Assembly (NCBI RefSeq): GCF_020532675.1
Contig: NZ_JAJAVE010000001.1
Location: forward strand, 992,001 to 1,056,000
DNA from: Methylobacillus gramineus
GTDB lineage: Bacteria; Pseudomonadota; Gammaproteobacteria; Burkholderiales; Methylophilaceae
Direction of reading: 5' to 3'
DNA length: 64,000 bases
Shown here: positions 24,897 through 34,937 of the stretch, in pieces
How positions within the stretch are numbered: the stretch's first letter is position 1
Layout of the letters: every line of letters starts with the position of its first letter
The notes under the pieces: generated by a model
Seen by the model: the letters and a program-made list of their open reading frames with translations, nothing else
Told to the model about the DNA's origin: nothing
The model's database searches: none
Made by a program: the position numbers and the translations under genes

Positions 24897-25694
24897 ATGG
24901 ACATAGGTTACATACTCTCCGGCTTTGCCGTTGGTTTTCTCGTAGGCATAACTGGAGTGGGTGGTGGTTCGTTGATGACCCCCCTACTTGTGTTCATGTT
25001 TGGATTCAAGCCAATCGTCGCAGTAGGCACAGACCTGCTGTTTGCGGCACTGACTAAAACTGGCGGTGTTTGGGTCCATCATGGTAAACACAAATCAGTA
25101 GACTGGAAAATTGTTGGATTGATGGCAGTAGGTAGTCTGCCGATGTCGGTGATTACCATTTATGTCATCAAACACCTGATGTCTATTGGTAAAGAAATTA
25201 CCGGGCTGATTACTTACGCGCTGGGCATTGCATTGATTATGACGGCCTGTGCACTATTGGTGCGCAGTTTTCTGATGCGCAACAAAGCGCGTGACACTGA
25301 AAGTGGCCCCATCAGCACAGGGCGCTTTACAGGTAATACACAAGTGGCAGCTACCGTCCTAACCGGCGCTGTCCTCGGTGTGCTGGTGACCTTATCCTCG
25401 GTTGGAGCAGGCGCATTAGGCACTATTGCCATCCTGCTGCTATATCCCAGGATGAGCACATTGAAGGTAGTTGGTACTGACCTCGCCCACGCCATTCCGC
25501 TAACAGCGATTGCGGGCATAGGCCACTGGAGCCTGGGGCATGTAGATTTTACTCTGCTGGGCAGCCTGCTGATAGGTTCCCTGCCCGGCATATGGATTGG
25601 CAGTCATTTAAGTGCAAAAATCCCGGAAAAAGTATTACGTCCGGTTCTTGCATTGATATTACTGCTGATAGGTTCAAAATTTGTTTTAGCATAA
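24897..25694 (+). CDS. TauE/SafE family sulfite/sulfur-compound permease
   Basis: 265 residues, about eight hydrophobic segments. The two-fold TauE repeat is visible: GFLVGITGVGGGSLMTPLLVFMFGFKPIVAVGTDLLFAALTKTGG near the N-terminus and VLGVLVTLSSVGAGALGTIAILLLYPRMSTLKVVGTDLAHAIPLT in the second half. Members export or import sulfite, sulfoacetate and related anions. Its position directly before cysI and facing cysB makes a sulfate or sulfite uptake role likely. The ATG at 24897 lacks a clear ribosome site and overlaps a possible ten-codon frame starting at 24874. Confidence 0.85.
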   Translation: MDIGYILSGFAVGFLVGITGVGGGSLMTPLLVFMFGFKPIVAVGTDLLFAALTKTGGVWVHHGKHKSVDWKIVGLMAVGSLPMSVITIYVIKHLMSIGKEITGLITYALGIALIMTACALLVRSFLMRNKARDTESGPISTGRFTGNTQVAATVLTGAVLGVLVTLSSVGAGALGTIAILLLYPRMSTLKVVGTDLAHAIPLTAIAGIGHWSLGHVDFTLLGSLLIGSLPGIWIGSHLSAKIPEKVLRPVLALILLLIGSKFVLA

Positions 25695-25703
25695 AGTGAG
25701 CTC

Positions 25704-27380
25704 ATGTATAAATACGACGAAATTGACCAGGCTATCGTAGACGAGCGCGTCAAACAGTACAGCGACCAGACACGTCGCTTTCTTATCGGTGAACTAACCG
25801 ACGAAGAATTCCGCCCTCTACGCCTGCAAAATGGCCTATACATTCAGCGCCACGCGCCCATGCTGCGTATTGCCGTCCCTTACGGCATGCTTGCCTCCAG
25901 GCAGCTGCGCAAGCTGGGTGACATTGCCAAACGCTATGACCGCAACTACGGCCATTTCAGTACCCGCCAAAACCTGCAGTTGAACTGGCCCAAGCTGGAA
26001 GATGTGCCTGAAATCCTGGCCGAGCTGGCGACAGTGGAAATGCACGCGATCCAGACGTCAGGCAATTGCATCCGCAACATTACCGCCGACCAGTTTGCGG
26101 GCGTAGCCCCCGATGAAGTCATTGATCCGCGTGCGATTGCCGAGATCATCCGCCAGTGGAGTACCTTCCACCCGGAATTTGCCCTGCTGCCGCGCAAGTT
26201 CAAGATCGCCGTTTCCGGCACCAAGGAAGATAGAGCCATTATCCAGGCGCATGATATCGGCCTGGAGTTTTATCCAGATGCCGAGAACAAGATGGCAATC
26301 CGCGTCTGGGCAGGTGGTGGCTTGGGACGTACACCTATCCTGGGTTCCGTGGTGCGCGAACATCTGGAATGGCAACATGTGCTGACCTATTGCGAAGCCA
26401 TCATCCGCGTCTACAACCTGCATGGTCGCCGTGACAATGCCTACAAGGCACGCATCAAGATTCTGGTGAAAGCACTGGGCATAGAAGAATTCAGCCGTCA
26501 GGTGGAAGAGGAATGGCAATACCTCAAGGATACCCCTAACACTATTACCGAGACCGAGTTGGAACGTGTTGCCAAGCATTTCACAAAAATGCCTTATGAA
26601 ACCTTGCCGGCACACGATGCTTCTTTTGACAGCGCCGTAGCGAGCAATCCGGCCTTTGCTGCATGGGTCAAGCGCAATACGCATGCACACCAGCAACCAG
26701 GCTATCGCGCAGTGACACTGTCACTCAAGACGCATGGTCAAGCCCCTGGTGATGCCACGTCAGAGCAGATGTATACCGTCGCTGACTTTGCAGATGAATA
26801 CAGCTTTGGTGAGCTGCGCGTTACCCATGAGCAAAACCTGATTCTGGCAGATGTCAAACTCGGTGATCTTTATGCGTTGTGGGAAAAAGCCCGTTTAGCT
26901 GGTCTGGCTACTTCCAACATTGGCCTGCTGACAGACATTATTTGCTGCCCAGGCGGCGATTTTTGCTCACTGGCTAATGCCAAGAGCATCCCGATTGCAG
27001 AAGCCATCCAGATGCAGTTTGATAATCTCGATTACCTCTATGATATCGGCGACCTGGAACTTAACATTTCTGGCTGCATGAATGCATGCGGTCACCACCA
27101 TATCGGCCATATCGGCATTCTGGGGGTAGATAAAGACGGTTCAGAATGGTACCAGGTCACCATAGGCGGCAAGCAAGGCAATGATGCCAGCCTGGGTACC
27201 GTGCTCGGCCCATCGTTTGCTGCCGAGGAAATGCCAGGCGTGATACAGAAGCTGATTGATGTCTATGTACGCGAACGCACTCCGGAAGAACGCTTTATCG
27301 ATACCGTACGTCGTATTGGTGTAGCACCATTCAAGCTGCATGTGTACGGCGAGAAAAAGAAGGAGGCAGCTCATGCCTAA
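25704..27380 (+). CDS. cysI: Assimilatory sulfite reductase hemoprotein (nitrite/sulfite reductase family)
   Basis: 558 residues, siroheme and [4Fe-4S] enzyme reducing sulfite to sulfide. Two nitrite/sulfite reductase repeats are visible, with FSTRQNLQLNWPKLEDVPEIL early and the cluster ligands in CCPGGDFCSLANAKS and NISGCMNACGHHHIGHIGILG near residues 415-460. The neighbours (DUF934, cysD, cysN, cysB) support sulfite over nitrite. No CysJ flavoprotein gene is present, so electrons probably come from ferredoxin or another donor. The start follows GTGAG, nine bases after the permease stop. Confidence 0.92.
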   Translation: MYKYDEIDQAIVDERVKQYSDQTRRFLIGELTDEEFRPLRLQNGLYIQRHAPMLRIAVPYGMLASRQLRKLGDIAKRYDRNYGHFSTRQNLQLNWPKLEDVPEILAELATVEMHAIQTSGNCIRNITADQFAGVAPDEVIDPRAIAEIIRQWSTFHPEFALLPRKFKIAVSGTKEDRAIIQAHDIGLEFYPDAENKMAIRVWAGGGLGRTPILGSVVREHLEWQHVLTYCEAIIRVYNLHGRRDNAYKARIKILVKALGIEEFSRQVEEEWQYLKDTPNTITETELERVAKHFTKMPYETLPAHDASFDSAVASNPAFAAWVKRNTHAHQQPGYRAVTLSLKTHGQAPGDATSEQMYTVADFADEYSFGELRVTHEQNLILADVKLGDLYALWEKARLAGLATSNIGLLTDIICCPGGDFCSLANAKSIPIAEAIQMQFDNLDYLYDIGDLELNISGCMNACGHHHIGHIGILGVDKDGSEWYQVTIGGKQGNDASLGTVLGPSFAAEEMPGVIQKLIDVYVRERTPEERFIDTVRRIGVAPFKLHVYGEKKKEAAHA

Positions 27381-27996
27381 CAAGTCCAACCTGATTCTCA
27401 ACAACGCCATCGTGGATGATGAGTGGACACTGGTCACCATGCCGGTAGTTGAAGAGGCGGTCAAAAAACAGGCTGGCAAGGTCGTGCTGTTCAAGCTGAC
27501 CGGCGAAGCCACGCATAATGCCGAGCAGATTGCCAGTACTGTCATCCCTTCCAGCGGCAAGATTCTGGTACCCCTCTCTGTATGGTTAGCACGCAAGGAA
27601 GAGCTGGCGCCACGCCATGCCAACGGAGAGCTGGGTATATGGCTGGACACCCACGAACTGGTAGAAGACCTAGCATCGGCGATTGATGATATCAATAGCC
27701 TGCCATTGATTGCCGTGCACGTTGAGCGTTTTGCCGATGGCCGCATTTTTTCCATTGGCAATCTGTTGCGTACCCGCTATCACTACAATAACGATCTGCG
27801 TGCATTTGGTGACGTCTTGCGTGACCAGCTGTTCTTCCTCAAGCGTTGTGGCTTTAACAGCTACCTGATCCGGGCTGACCGCTCGGCCGAAGACGCACTG
27901 GCCAGCTTGCAGGATTTCAGCCAGCCATATCAGGGCGCGGTCGATATTAACCAGCCAGTATGGCGCCGCGTTAACCGCCAGATAGCCCCGCAATAA
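27373..27996 (+). CDS. DUF934 family protein of the sulfate-assimilation operon
   Basis: 207 residues from the ATG at 27373, which overlaps the end of cysI by eight bases and is preceded by a perfect AGGAGG. DUF934 proteins are nearly always encoded beside cysI in beta- and gammaproteobacteria; the sequence FADGRIFSIGNLLRTRYHYNNDLRAFGDVLRDQLFFLKRCGFNSYLI is the family core. Its function is unproven, but the coupling points to maturation of, or electron supply to, sulfite reductase. Confidence 0.88.
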   Translation: MPNKSNLILNNAIVDDEWTLVTMPVVEEAVKKQAGKVVLFKLTGEATHNAEQIASTVIPSSGKILVPLSVWLARKEELAPRHANGELGIWLDTHELVEDLASAIDDINSLPLIAVHVERFADGRIFSIGNLLRTRYHYNNDLRAFGDVLRDQLFFLKRCGFNSYLIRADRSAEDALASLQDFSQPYQGAVDINQPVWRRVNRQIAPQ

Positions 27997-28122
27997 GTCA
28001 GTACATAATGCGAGTATTGGTTACCACAAGGCCAATGCCCACTAGAGCAATGTAGTTTAGTTTAGGAATATTTACTGGAGATGTGAGCTGACAAACAGCA
28101 ACAACTTTCAGCACAAAATTAT

Positions 28123-29058
28123 ATGACGACTTTGACCAAACAACCCCTTTCCCACCTTGACTGGCTGGAAGCCGAAGCTATCCATATCCTGCGTGAAGTG
28201 GCTGGGCAATGCGCCAATCCGGTCTTGCTATTCTCCGGCGGCAAGGATTCATTGTGCATACTGCGCCTGGCAGAAAAAGCATTCCGCCCTGGCCGCTTTC
28301 CTTTCCCGCTCATGCACATCGACACTGGCCATAACTACCAGGAAGTCATCAACTTCCGTGACCAACGCGCGGCTGAACTGGGAGAGCGCCTCATCGTGCG
28401 TTCGGTTGAAGACTCCATCAAACGTGGCAGTGTTGTGCTCAAGTCTGCCGATGAGTCACGCAACAAGCATCAATCCGTGACCCTGCTGGAAGGGATTGAA
28501 GAGTTTGGGTTTGATTGCTGCATTGGCGGTGCGCGTCGTGATGAGGAAAAAGCCCGCGCCAAGGAACGTATCATGAGTTTTCGTGATGAGTTTGGCCAAT
28601 GGGATCCCAAGAATCAGCGCCCAGAATTATGGAATCTCTATAATGCTCGCAGCCACAAAGGTGAGAATATTCGTGCATTCCCGATTTCCAACTGGACGGA
28701 AATGGACGTGTGGCAATATATAGAGCGTGAACAACTGGAACTGCCCAGCATCTATTTTGCGCACAACCGCGACATCGTCATGCGGAATGGCAGCATTTTC
28801 CCGGTCAACGTGCCACTGACCAATGGCGAAGTAATTAATCAGCCCAAACCAGGTGAAGAGGTGCAGAACATCCAGGTACGCTTCCGTACCGTAGGCGATA
28901 TCACCTGCACAGCACCGGTGATCAGTGACGCAGATACGCTGGGCAAAATCGTGCTGGAAACCGCCACCACTACCATTACTGAACGTGGTGCCACTCGACT
29001 GGATGACCAGACTTCCGATGCTTCAATGGAGCAGCGCAAGAAGGAAGGCTATTTCTAG
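28123..29058 (+). CDS. cysD: Sulfate adenylyltransferase subunit 2
   Basis: 311 residues of the PP-loop ATP pyrophosphatase family: LLFSGGKDSLCILRLAEKAF near residue 45 and HIDTGHNYQEVINFRD, then CCIGGARRDEEKARAKER. With CysN it activates sulfate to adenylyl sulfate (APS). The ATG at 28123 has no good ribosome site; 126 bases separate it from the DUF934 gene, so a separate promoter is possible. Confidence 0.94.
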   Translation: MTTLTKQPLSHLDWLEAEAIHILREVAGQCANPVLLFSGGKDSLCILRLAEKAFRPGRFPFPLMHIDTGHNYQEVINFRDQRAAELGERLIVRSVEDSIKRGSVVLKSADESRNKHQSVTLLEGIEEFGFDCCIGGARRDEEKARAKERIMSFRDEFGQWDPKNQRPELWNLYNARSHKGENIRAFPISNWTEMDVWQYIEREQLELPSIYFAHNRDIVMRNGSIFPVNVPLTNGEVINQPKPGEEVQNIQVRFRTVGDITCTAPVISDADTLGKIVLETATTTITERGATRLDDQTSDASMEQRKKEGYF

Positions 29059-29136
29059 TTCAACGGCCTGACAACAATAACGAGGATAGAGCAGCATTGC
29101 TTCATCCGCCCCGTGACAAGTTTAAAGAGTATCCAG

Positions 29137-30435
29137 ATGTCCAAAATAGAAAATCTTCCAGTGCATAACGACAGCCTGTTGCGCTTCATGACCTGCGGCA
29201 GCGTGGATGATGGCAAAAGCACATTAATCGGTCGCCTGCTGTTCGACACCAAGACCATCCTGGCAGATACCCTGACCCAGATGGAACGCACCTCAAACAA
29301 GCGCGGCCTGGATGTAGTGGACTTGTCACTGCTGACCGATGGCCTGCAAGCCGAGCGCGAGCAAGGCATTACCATTGATGTGGCCTACCGCTATTTCAGT
29401 ACCGGTACGCGCAAATACATCATCGCCGATGCCCCTGGCCACGAGCAATACACCCGTAACATGGTCACCGCAGCATCGACTGCCAACCTGGCCATCATCC
29501 TGATTGATGCGCGCAAGGGCGTTTTGACTCAAACTCGTCGCCACTCCTACTTGGCACAGCTGGTTGGTATTCCGCATATCGTGGTCGCCATCAACAAGAT
29601 GGATCTGGTGGACTATTCCCAGGCAGAGTATGAGCGTATTCGCGCCAGCTACCTGGAGTTTGCCGAGCAAATTGGCCTGCAGCGTGCGGGTCATGACATC
29701 ACTTTTGTACCAATGTCTGCATTGAATGGTGACATGCTCGTAGACCGTGGTACCTCCATGCCATGGTACCAAGGTCCCACCATGCTGGAATTGCTGGAAT
29801 CCGCTCCTGCCGCGCACTCTGAACAGCATGAGTCCTTCCGCTTCCCGGTTCAGTTTGTCTGCCGCCCACATGCTTCAGACAACCCTGAACTACATGACTT
29901 CCGTGGTTTTATGGGCCGCATTGAATCCGGTGATATCACCGTTGGTGATGAAGTCACTGCCTTGCCATCTGGTTTGAGTTCCAAGGTAAAATCTATCCAG
30001 ATTGGTGAAGAAAAACTACAACGCGCCATCACAGAACAATCAGTCACCATCCTGCTGGAAGATGAAATTGATATTTCCCGCGGTGACATGATCGTGAAAA
30101 AATCTGATGCGCCGGAACCGGTCAAACAAATCAATGCCATGGTCTGCTGGTTGTCAGAAACAGCACTATCCCCTGCCCGCACCTATATCATTCGCCATAC
30201 CACGCGCGAATCCAAGGCCAAGGTCGGCGAGATTGCCTATAAAATTGACGTGAACACCACAGAAAAGCTGTCTGCAGAAGGCAGCCTGAGTATGAACGAC
30301 ATTGCCAGCATAAGCTTTAAGCTGGCCCAACCACTGATGGTCGATGCTTATACCACTAACCGTGCCACTGGGGCGTTTATCATCATTGATGAATCAACCA
30401 ATAATACGGTCGGCGCAGGCATGATTCAGGCTTGA
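29137..30435 (+). CDS. cysN: Sulfate adenylyltransferase subunit 1 (GTPase)
   Basis: 432 residues from the ATG at 29137, eight codons into a longer open frame. The translation-factor-type G domain is complete: GSVDDGKSTLIGRLL (G1), REQGITIDVAYRYF (G2), DAPGHEQYTRN (G3), NKMDLVDYS (G4). The C-terminal beta-barrels follow. It couples GTP hydrolysis to CysD-catalysed APS formation. No C-terminal APS kinase (CysC) domain is fused, and no cysC lies in the window. Confidence 0.94.
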   Translation: MSKIENLPVHNDSLLRFMTCGSVDDGKSTLIGRLLFDTKTILADTLTQMERTSNKRGLDVVDLSLLTDGLQAEREQGITIDVAYRYFSTGTRKYIIADAPGHEQYTRNMVTAASTANLAIILIDARKGVLTQTRRHSYLAQLVGIPHIVVAINKMDLVDYSQAEYERIRASYLEFAEQIGLQRAGHDITFVPMSALNGDMLVDRGTSMPWYQGPTMLELLESAPAAHSEQHESFRFPVQFVCRPHASDNPELHDFRGFMGRIESGDITVGDEVTALPSGLSSKVKSIQIGEEKLQRAITEQSVTILLEDEIDISRGDMIVKKSDAPEPVKQINAMVCWLSETALSPARTYIIRHTTRESKAKVGEIAYKIDVNTTEKLSAEGSLSMNDIASISFKLAQPLMVDAYTTNRATGAFIIIDESTNNTVGAGMIQA

Positions 30436-30550
30436 GGTGTATGTGCCAAATGAAAATACCTTATCAATAGAATCAATAAATATTGTGTTTTATATCGTTT
30501 ATAATTCAGCGCTGTCTGGAATATAGCGAAGTACCATACGAGGAATATAA

Positions 30551-30874
30551 ATGGCTTACGTTGTAACTGAAAATTGCATCCAGTGTAAATACACCGACTG
30601 CGTGGATGTTTGCCCGGTGGATTGTTTTGTTGAAGGTCCAAATTTCCTGGCCATCAATCCGGATGAGTGCATAGATTGCACGCTGTGCGTGGCGGAATGC
30701 CCAGCAGAAGCGATCTTCTCTGAAGATGACGTACCGGAAGATCAACAGGAATTTATTGCTCTGAATGCGCGCCTAGCGGAAATCTGGCCGGCCATTACAG
30801 GACGCAAGGCACCAATGCCTGATGCTGATTCGAATAATGGTACACCAGGTAAACGCGACCTGCTGGTTGAGTAA
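30551..30874 (+). CDS. fdxA: 7Fe-8S ferredoxin FdxA
   Basis: 107 residues, the normal FdxA length. Cysteines 9, 12, 17, 21 and 25 and then 40, 43, 46 and 50 reproduce the [3Fe-4S]/[4Fe-4S] arrangement ([17 protein letters not shown] and [12 protein letters not shown]). The long C-terminal tail after residue 60 is typical. It may be an electron donor to sulfite reductase, which lacks a CysJ partner here, but this is inferred from proximity only. A TATAAT at 30500-30505 is a plausible -10 box. Confidence 0.93.
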   Translation: MAYVVTENCIQCKYTDCVDVCPVDCFVEGPNFLAINPDECIDCTLCVAECPAEAIFSEDDVPEDQQEFIALNARLAEIWPAITGRKAPMPDADSNNGTPGKRDLLVE

Positions 30875-30894
30875 AAAAAACTCTCCAAGTTCAA

Positions 30895-30926
30895 TAAAAA
30901 AGCCCACCTAGGTGGGCTTTTTTATT
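30895..30926. terminator. Bidirectional terminator between fdxA and fabV
   Basis: An 18-base perfect palindrome (30901-30918) flanked by A and T runs, between convergent genes. Confidence 0.92.
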
Positions 30927-30942
30927 ATCTAAACAACCTAGT

Positions 30943-32139
30943 TTAGACTGCGCTCAACTTAGCAATCGATACCTCGGGGTTCACATCTGCCTCGTAGTCC
31001 ACGCCTTCAACGCCAAAACCAAACAGGCGCAGGAAGTCAGCCTTGTACCCTGCAAAATCAGTCAACTCATAAATGTTGTCATTCGTCACCTGATCCCACA
31101 ATGCCACCACCTGGTTCTGGATGGCAGGCTCAAGTTCCTTGTAATCCGCACGTAAGCGCCCCTCTTCGTCAAGAATGGGGTGTTCGGCATAAAGACTATC
31201 TTTATATAGCCCGTAGACCTGCTCTATACACCCTTCATGTGTGCCGGCCTGTTTCATGACCTTGAATAACAAAGACAGATAAAGTGGCATCATCGGGATA
31301 GCCGAGCTTGCCTGGGTTACCAGGGCTTTGAGCACGGCAACTCGCGCATCACCACCCTTGGCGGCGAGGCTTGCACGTATATTCAGCACCCGATCATCAA
31401 GATCCTTCTTGGCAGCGCCGATAGTGCCGTTCCAGTAGATATCATGCGTGATCTTCTCACCCAGATAGGTAAAGGCTGTGGTTTTTGCGCCTTCGGCCAG
31501 GACACCGGCTTCTCTCAGCGCATCAATCCACATCTGCCAATCTTCACCGCCCATCACCGCAACGGTATTATCAATTTCCTGCTGGGTAGCCGCTTCAATG
31601 ACGTTGTCCTTCACCACTTCCTTATCAGTATCCAGTCCACGTTGGCTAATGGTTTTGCCAATAGGCTTCAGCACGGAATTGAACACTTCACCCGTTGTTG
31701 GATGGGTACGACGTGGAGAAGCCAGACTGTATACCACCAGATCAACCTGCCCCAAGTCTCGCTTGATGATGTCTATCGTCTGTTGTTTGACTGCATCCGA
31801 GAAAGCATCGCCATTAATGCTATGCGCATACAGCCCTTTGGCTTCAGCAAACTGATGAAAAGCGGCTGAGTTATACCAGCCAGCAGACCCGGGTTTGCCC
31901 GCGTCCCCCGCACGCTCCAGGAACACCCCCAGGGTTGCAGCATCACTGCCAAACGCCGCGGTGATACGTGCGGCCAGGCCGTATCCAGTAGAGGATCCAA
32001 TCACCAATACCCGTTTGGGGCCATGAGCCACAGCGCCTTGCTGCTGCACGTAGTCTATCTGTTGCTTGACATTGGCCTCGCAGCCTGCCGGATGAGCGGT
32101 GACGCAAATAAAGCCACGTACACGGGGTTTGATAATCAT
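30943..32139 (-). CDS. fabV: FabV-type trans-2-enoyl-ACP/CoA reductase
   Basis: 398 residues from the ATG at 32139. The NAD-binding segment [21 protein letters not shown] (about 44-64), [26 protein letters not shown] and the active-site stretch [24 protein letters not shown] are characteristic of FabV, an enoyl reductase unrelated in length to FabI. It reduces the double bond in the last step of fatty acid elongation. FabV enzymes are commonly resistant to triclosan. No other fatty-acid gene is adjacent except cfa two genes away. Confidence 0.94.
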   Translation of the reverse strand: MIIKPRVRGFICVTAHPAGCEANVKQQIDYVQQQGAVAHGPKRVLVIGSSTGYGLAARITAAFGSDAATLGVFLERAGDAGKPGSAGWYNSAAFHQFAEAKGLYAHSINGDAFSDAVKQQTIDIIKRDLGQVDLVVYSLASPRRTHPTTGEVFNSVLKPIGKTISQRGLDTDKEVVKDNVIEAATQQEIDNTVAVMGGEDWQMWIDALREAGVLAEGAKTTAFTYLGEKITHDIYWNGTIGAAKKDLDDRVLNIRASLAAKGGDARVAVLKALVTQASSAIPMMPLYLSLLFKVMKQAGTHEGCIEQVYGLYKDSLYAEHPILDEEGRLRADYKELEPAIQNQVVALWDQVTNDNIYELTDFAGYKADFLRLFGFGVEGVDYEADVNPEVSIAKLSAV

Positions 32140-32291
32140 GCATACCTCACTAATAGGAAATCTGGATGACAACGCGCTGCTAGCAGCATATGTCAGAAAA
32201 GGCCGTATTATAAATGTCTACGCCAATTGTGGCTAAAAAAGCATGACGATGCAGTGAATCTCCCACTGATCTGACATCAGTCCCTGAAGAT

Positions 32292-33485
32292 TCAAACCAC
32301 CTGTTGTTGATCAAACAAATGGCTGCGGCGGATAGCCAGCCAACCCAGCATTAAATAAGCGGCCATGGCACTAGCCAATCCCAGCGGATGACTCCACACC
32401 AGTGGCACCACCATGCCAGCTGACACCGTAGATAACAGCATTTGCATGAATGCCTGGCCTGAAGCCGCAGTACCACGTATCTTGGGGTGGCAATCCAGCG
32501 CACTCACTGAAAGTATGGGCATAACAAGCGCCATGCCAATCGTAAACAAGGCAATAGGCAATATATTCAGGCTTGCATGAATAAAGGGCAACGCACTAAC
32601 CGCCACGTTGGCAGCCGCAAGCACGGCCATCCAGCCATAAGCAAACTTCAAGATTGTCTGCGGAGAAAACCTGCCAGCGACACGCTTTGCCAGTAAAGAG
32701 CCGAATACGCTGCCGCACACGGTAGGGATAAACATATAGGCAAATTGCTGCGATGTCAGCCCCAGTTGCTGAATCAGGAATACCGGGCTGGCAAGTACAT
32801 ATAGGAAGAAGGCCGAGAAAGTGGCGCCAATGGCAAACACCAACAAACTGAATTCGCGATGACTGAACACTTGCTGATAATTCTGTATGACGCGCCTGGC
32901 AGACAGTGGCTGGCGCTTTTCCACTGGCATGGTTTCTGGCAGGTATTTTATTGCCGCCCACAACGCAAAGGCTGCATAGAGGGCAAGAAAAGCAAAGATC
33001 GCCTGCCAGTGTATGCCTAGCATGACCCCACCGATAATGGGAGCGATGGCAGGCGCAATCACGAACAGCATTTGCACTGTGGCCATCACACGTTGTGCCT
33101 GCACGCCTTCAAACAAGTCACGCACCATGGCGCGTGCCACTACATTGCCCGCCCCGCCGGAAAGTCCCTGCAAAATGCGGAATACCCAGAGCGTTTCTAC
33201 ATTGGGCGCAAACACACAGCCTATTGATGCCAGGATAAAAATACTCAATCCCCAGCGGATGGTGGCGATACGCCCAATCGCATCACTGATAGCGCCATGA
33301 AACAATGTCATGAATGCATACGGCAAAAGATACAGCGTCAGGCTATGCTGGATATCGACAGTAGAGGCATGCAGGTCATGCTCCATCATGGGGAAGGCCG
33401 GCAGATAGGTATCAATGGCAAAAGGCGCTAGCGCAGTCAGTGCAGCCAGCACATACACCGTAAGTATCGAGGAAGTACGCATCAT
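32292..33485 (-). CDS. Bcr/CflA-type major facilitator drug exporter
   Basis: 397 residues with about twelve hydrophobic segments. The N-terminal ALTALAPFAIDTYLPAFPMM and the loop GAISDAIGRIATIRWG are the Bcr/CflA hallmarks, and the motif RILQGLSGGAGNVVARAMVRDLF follows near residue 105. Members export bicyclomycin, chloramphenicol or sulfonamides; the substrate here is unknown. It is flanked by cfa and fabV on the same strand with gaps that allow separate promoters. Confidence 0.9.
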   Translation of the reverse strand: MMRTSSILTVYVLAALTALAPFAIDTYLPAFPMMEHDLHASTVDIQHSLTLYLLPYAFMTLFHGAISDAIGRIATIRWGLSIFILASIGCVFAPNVETLWVFRILQGLSGGAGNVVARAMVRDLFEGVQAQRVMATVQMLFVIAPAIAPIIGGVMLGIHWQAIFAFLALYAAFALWAAIKYLPETMPVEKRQPLSARRVIQNYQQVFSHREFSLLVFAIGATFSAFFLYVLASPVFLIQQLGLTSQQFAYMFIPTVCGSVFGSLLAKRVAGRFSPQTILKFAYGWMAVLAAANVAVSALPFIHASLNILPIALFTIGMALVMPILSVSALDCHPKIRGTAASGQAFMQMLLSTVSAGMVVPLVWSHPLGLASAMAAYLMLGWLAIRRSHLFDQQQVV

Positions 33486-33563
33486 GAATGGTCAGCCAGT
33501 CAATTGCGGCATGACCGCATCATCAAAGAAATATAGGCTAGGAATTATACGCGCTCAAATGTG

Positions 33564-34763
33564 CTATACGGCATAGACATGCTGACGGTTATAAGGATAG
33601 TCCAGATGACCGTCGGCATGAGGCTTGCCTGCGAGAATCTGGAAAAGCGCTAGCCAATTGCGATCAAAAGAAAATGCAGACCCTGCCATATAAATGCGCC
33701 ATATGCGGTAATTGCGCTCCCCTATCAATTGCACAGCCTCCTCACGGTGAGCTTCCAACCGCTCTACCCACGCCCATAAAGTCTTGCCATAATGCGGGCG
33801 CAGATTTTCGGCATCCAATGGCTCCAGGCTTGCGGCAGAAAGTTCCGCCATGACCTGGGACACATGGGTCAACTCACCACCGGGAAATACATAATCGTTA
33901 ATAAATACTCCAATCTCGCTACCGAGGCCGCCACTCTTCAGGGCCACAGATGTGATACCGTGGTTCATCACCAATCCCCCGGGCCTGAGCAGGCGAAATA
34001 TCTTATCGAAATACCGTCGCAGATGACGTCGCCCCACATGCTCAAACATACCGACACTGGCAATCTTATCAAAGGACTCATCCTCAGGTAGATCACGGTA
34101 ATCCATTAACCGCACCTCCACCCGGCCTTGTAACTGACGTCGCTGTATTTGGGCTGTCACGTAGGCATGCTGGTTTTCAGATAAGGTGATACCGACGGCG
34201 TCTACACCGTATTGCTCCACGGCCCTCAACATCAACCCACCCCAACCGCAGCCAATATCCAGCAGATTCTCACCCGGTTTAAGCATGAGCTTGCGACAGA
34301 TATGATCCAGCTTTTGTTGTTGCGCCACCTCCAGACTATCATCCCAATTTTCAAAATAGGCACAGGAATAGATACGTTGCTGGTCCAGCCATAGCCCATA
34401 GAAATCATCAGACACATCGTAGTGATAGTGGATATTGCGTCGATCTCGGCTGCGTGTATGCCGCCACCATCGCCAGTCCTTGCGGGATTCTGCATGAGCA
34501 CTGGCATCTGTACCGCAGTAGGCCTGGCCCAGCGAGAGAATATCCTTGGCACTCCCCAGCAAGTCGACCCAGCCCTCCACATAAGCACGGGCCAGGCCGC
34601 CCAGTGTGGGTTGGGCGAGAATGCTAAGCACCTTGGTATCGTTAACCAGAATAGTTACTTTGGGATCAGGATGATCAACCACAGCCTGCTCACCCCATCT
34701 CACCGATACAGGCAAACCCGTCAGACTCCGTTTTATCTGCTGATGCAATATGGCAGTAAACAC
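33564..34763 (-). CDS. cfa: Cyclopropane-fatty-acyl-phospholipid synthase
   Basis: 399 residues from a GTG at 34763 behind GGGG. It transfers a methylene group from S-adenosylmethionine to unsaturated lipids of the membrane. The SAM-binding loop LLDIGCGWGGL lies near residues 165-175, and the CFA signature HYDVSDDFYGLWLDQQRIYSCAYF and GMFEHVGRRHLRRYFDKIFRLL are present. The length fits the full family with the N-terminal lipid-binding region. Confidence 0.92.
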   Translation of the reverse strand: MFTAILHQQIKRSLTGLPVSVRWGEQAVVDHPDPKVTILVNDTKVLSILAQPTLGGLARAYVEGWVDLLGSAKDILSLGQAYCGTDASAHAESRKDWRWWRHTRSRDRRNIHYHYDVSDDFYGLWLDQQRIYSCAYFENWDDSLEVAQQQKLDHICRKLMLKPGENLLDIGCGWGGLMLRAVEQYGVDAVGITLSENQHAYVTAQIQRRQLQGRVEVRLMDYRDLPEDESFDKIASVGMFEHVGRRHLRRYFDKIFRLLRPGGLVMNHGITSVALKSGGLGSEIGVFINDYVFPGGELTHVSQVMAELSAASLEPLDAENLRPHYGKTLWAWVERLEAHREEAVQLIGERNYRIWRIYMAGSAFSFDRNWLALFQILAGKPHADGHLDYPYNRQHVYAV

Positions 34764-34842
34764 CTTATCCCCTTCAACCCTATGAATCCATAGCCTATTG
34801 CATCATAAAACCAAGCGCAACCTCAGAGCTGCTTGAATATTA

Positions 34843-34858
34843 ATGGACCAAAGTCCAT
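34843..34858. repeat. Inverted repeat upstream of cysH
   Basis: Perfect arms ATGGAC (34843-34848) and GTCCAT (34853-34858) around CAAA, in the divergent gap between cfa and cysH. A TTGAGA (34860-34865) and a TACAAT (34880-34885) follow but are only 14 bases apart. Confidence 0.4.
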
Positions 34859-34937
34859 ATTGAGATAAGCGAGCTTTGTTACAATATCACCTTACGCAAG
34901 CTGACATGGTCAGCACATCCCTAGATTGGAGCTTTAC

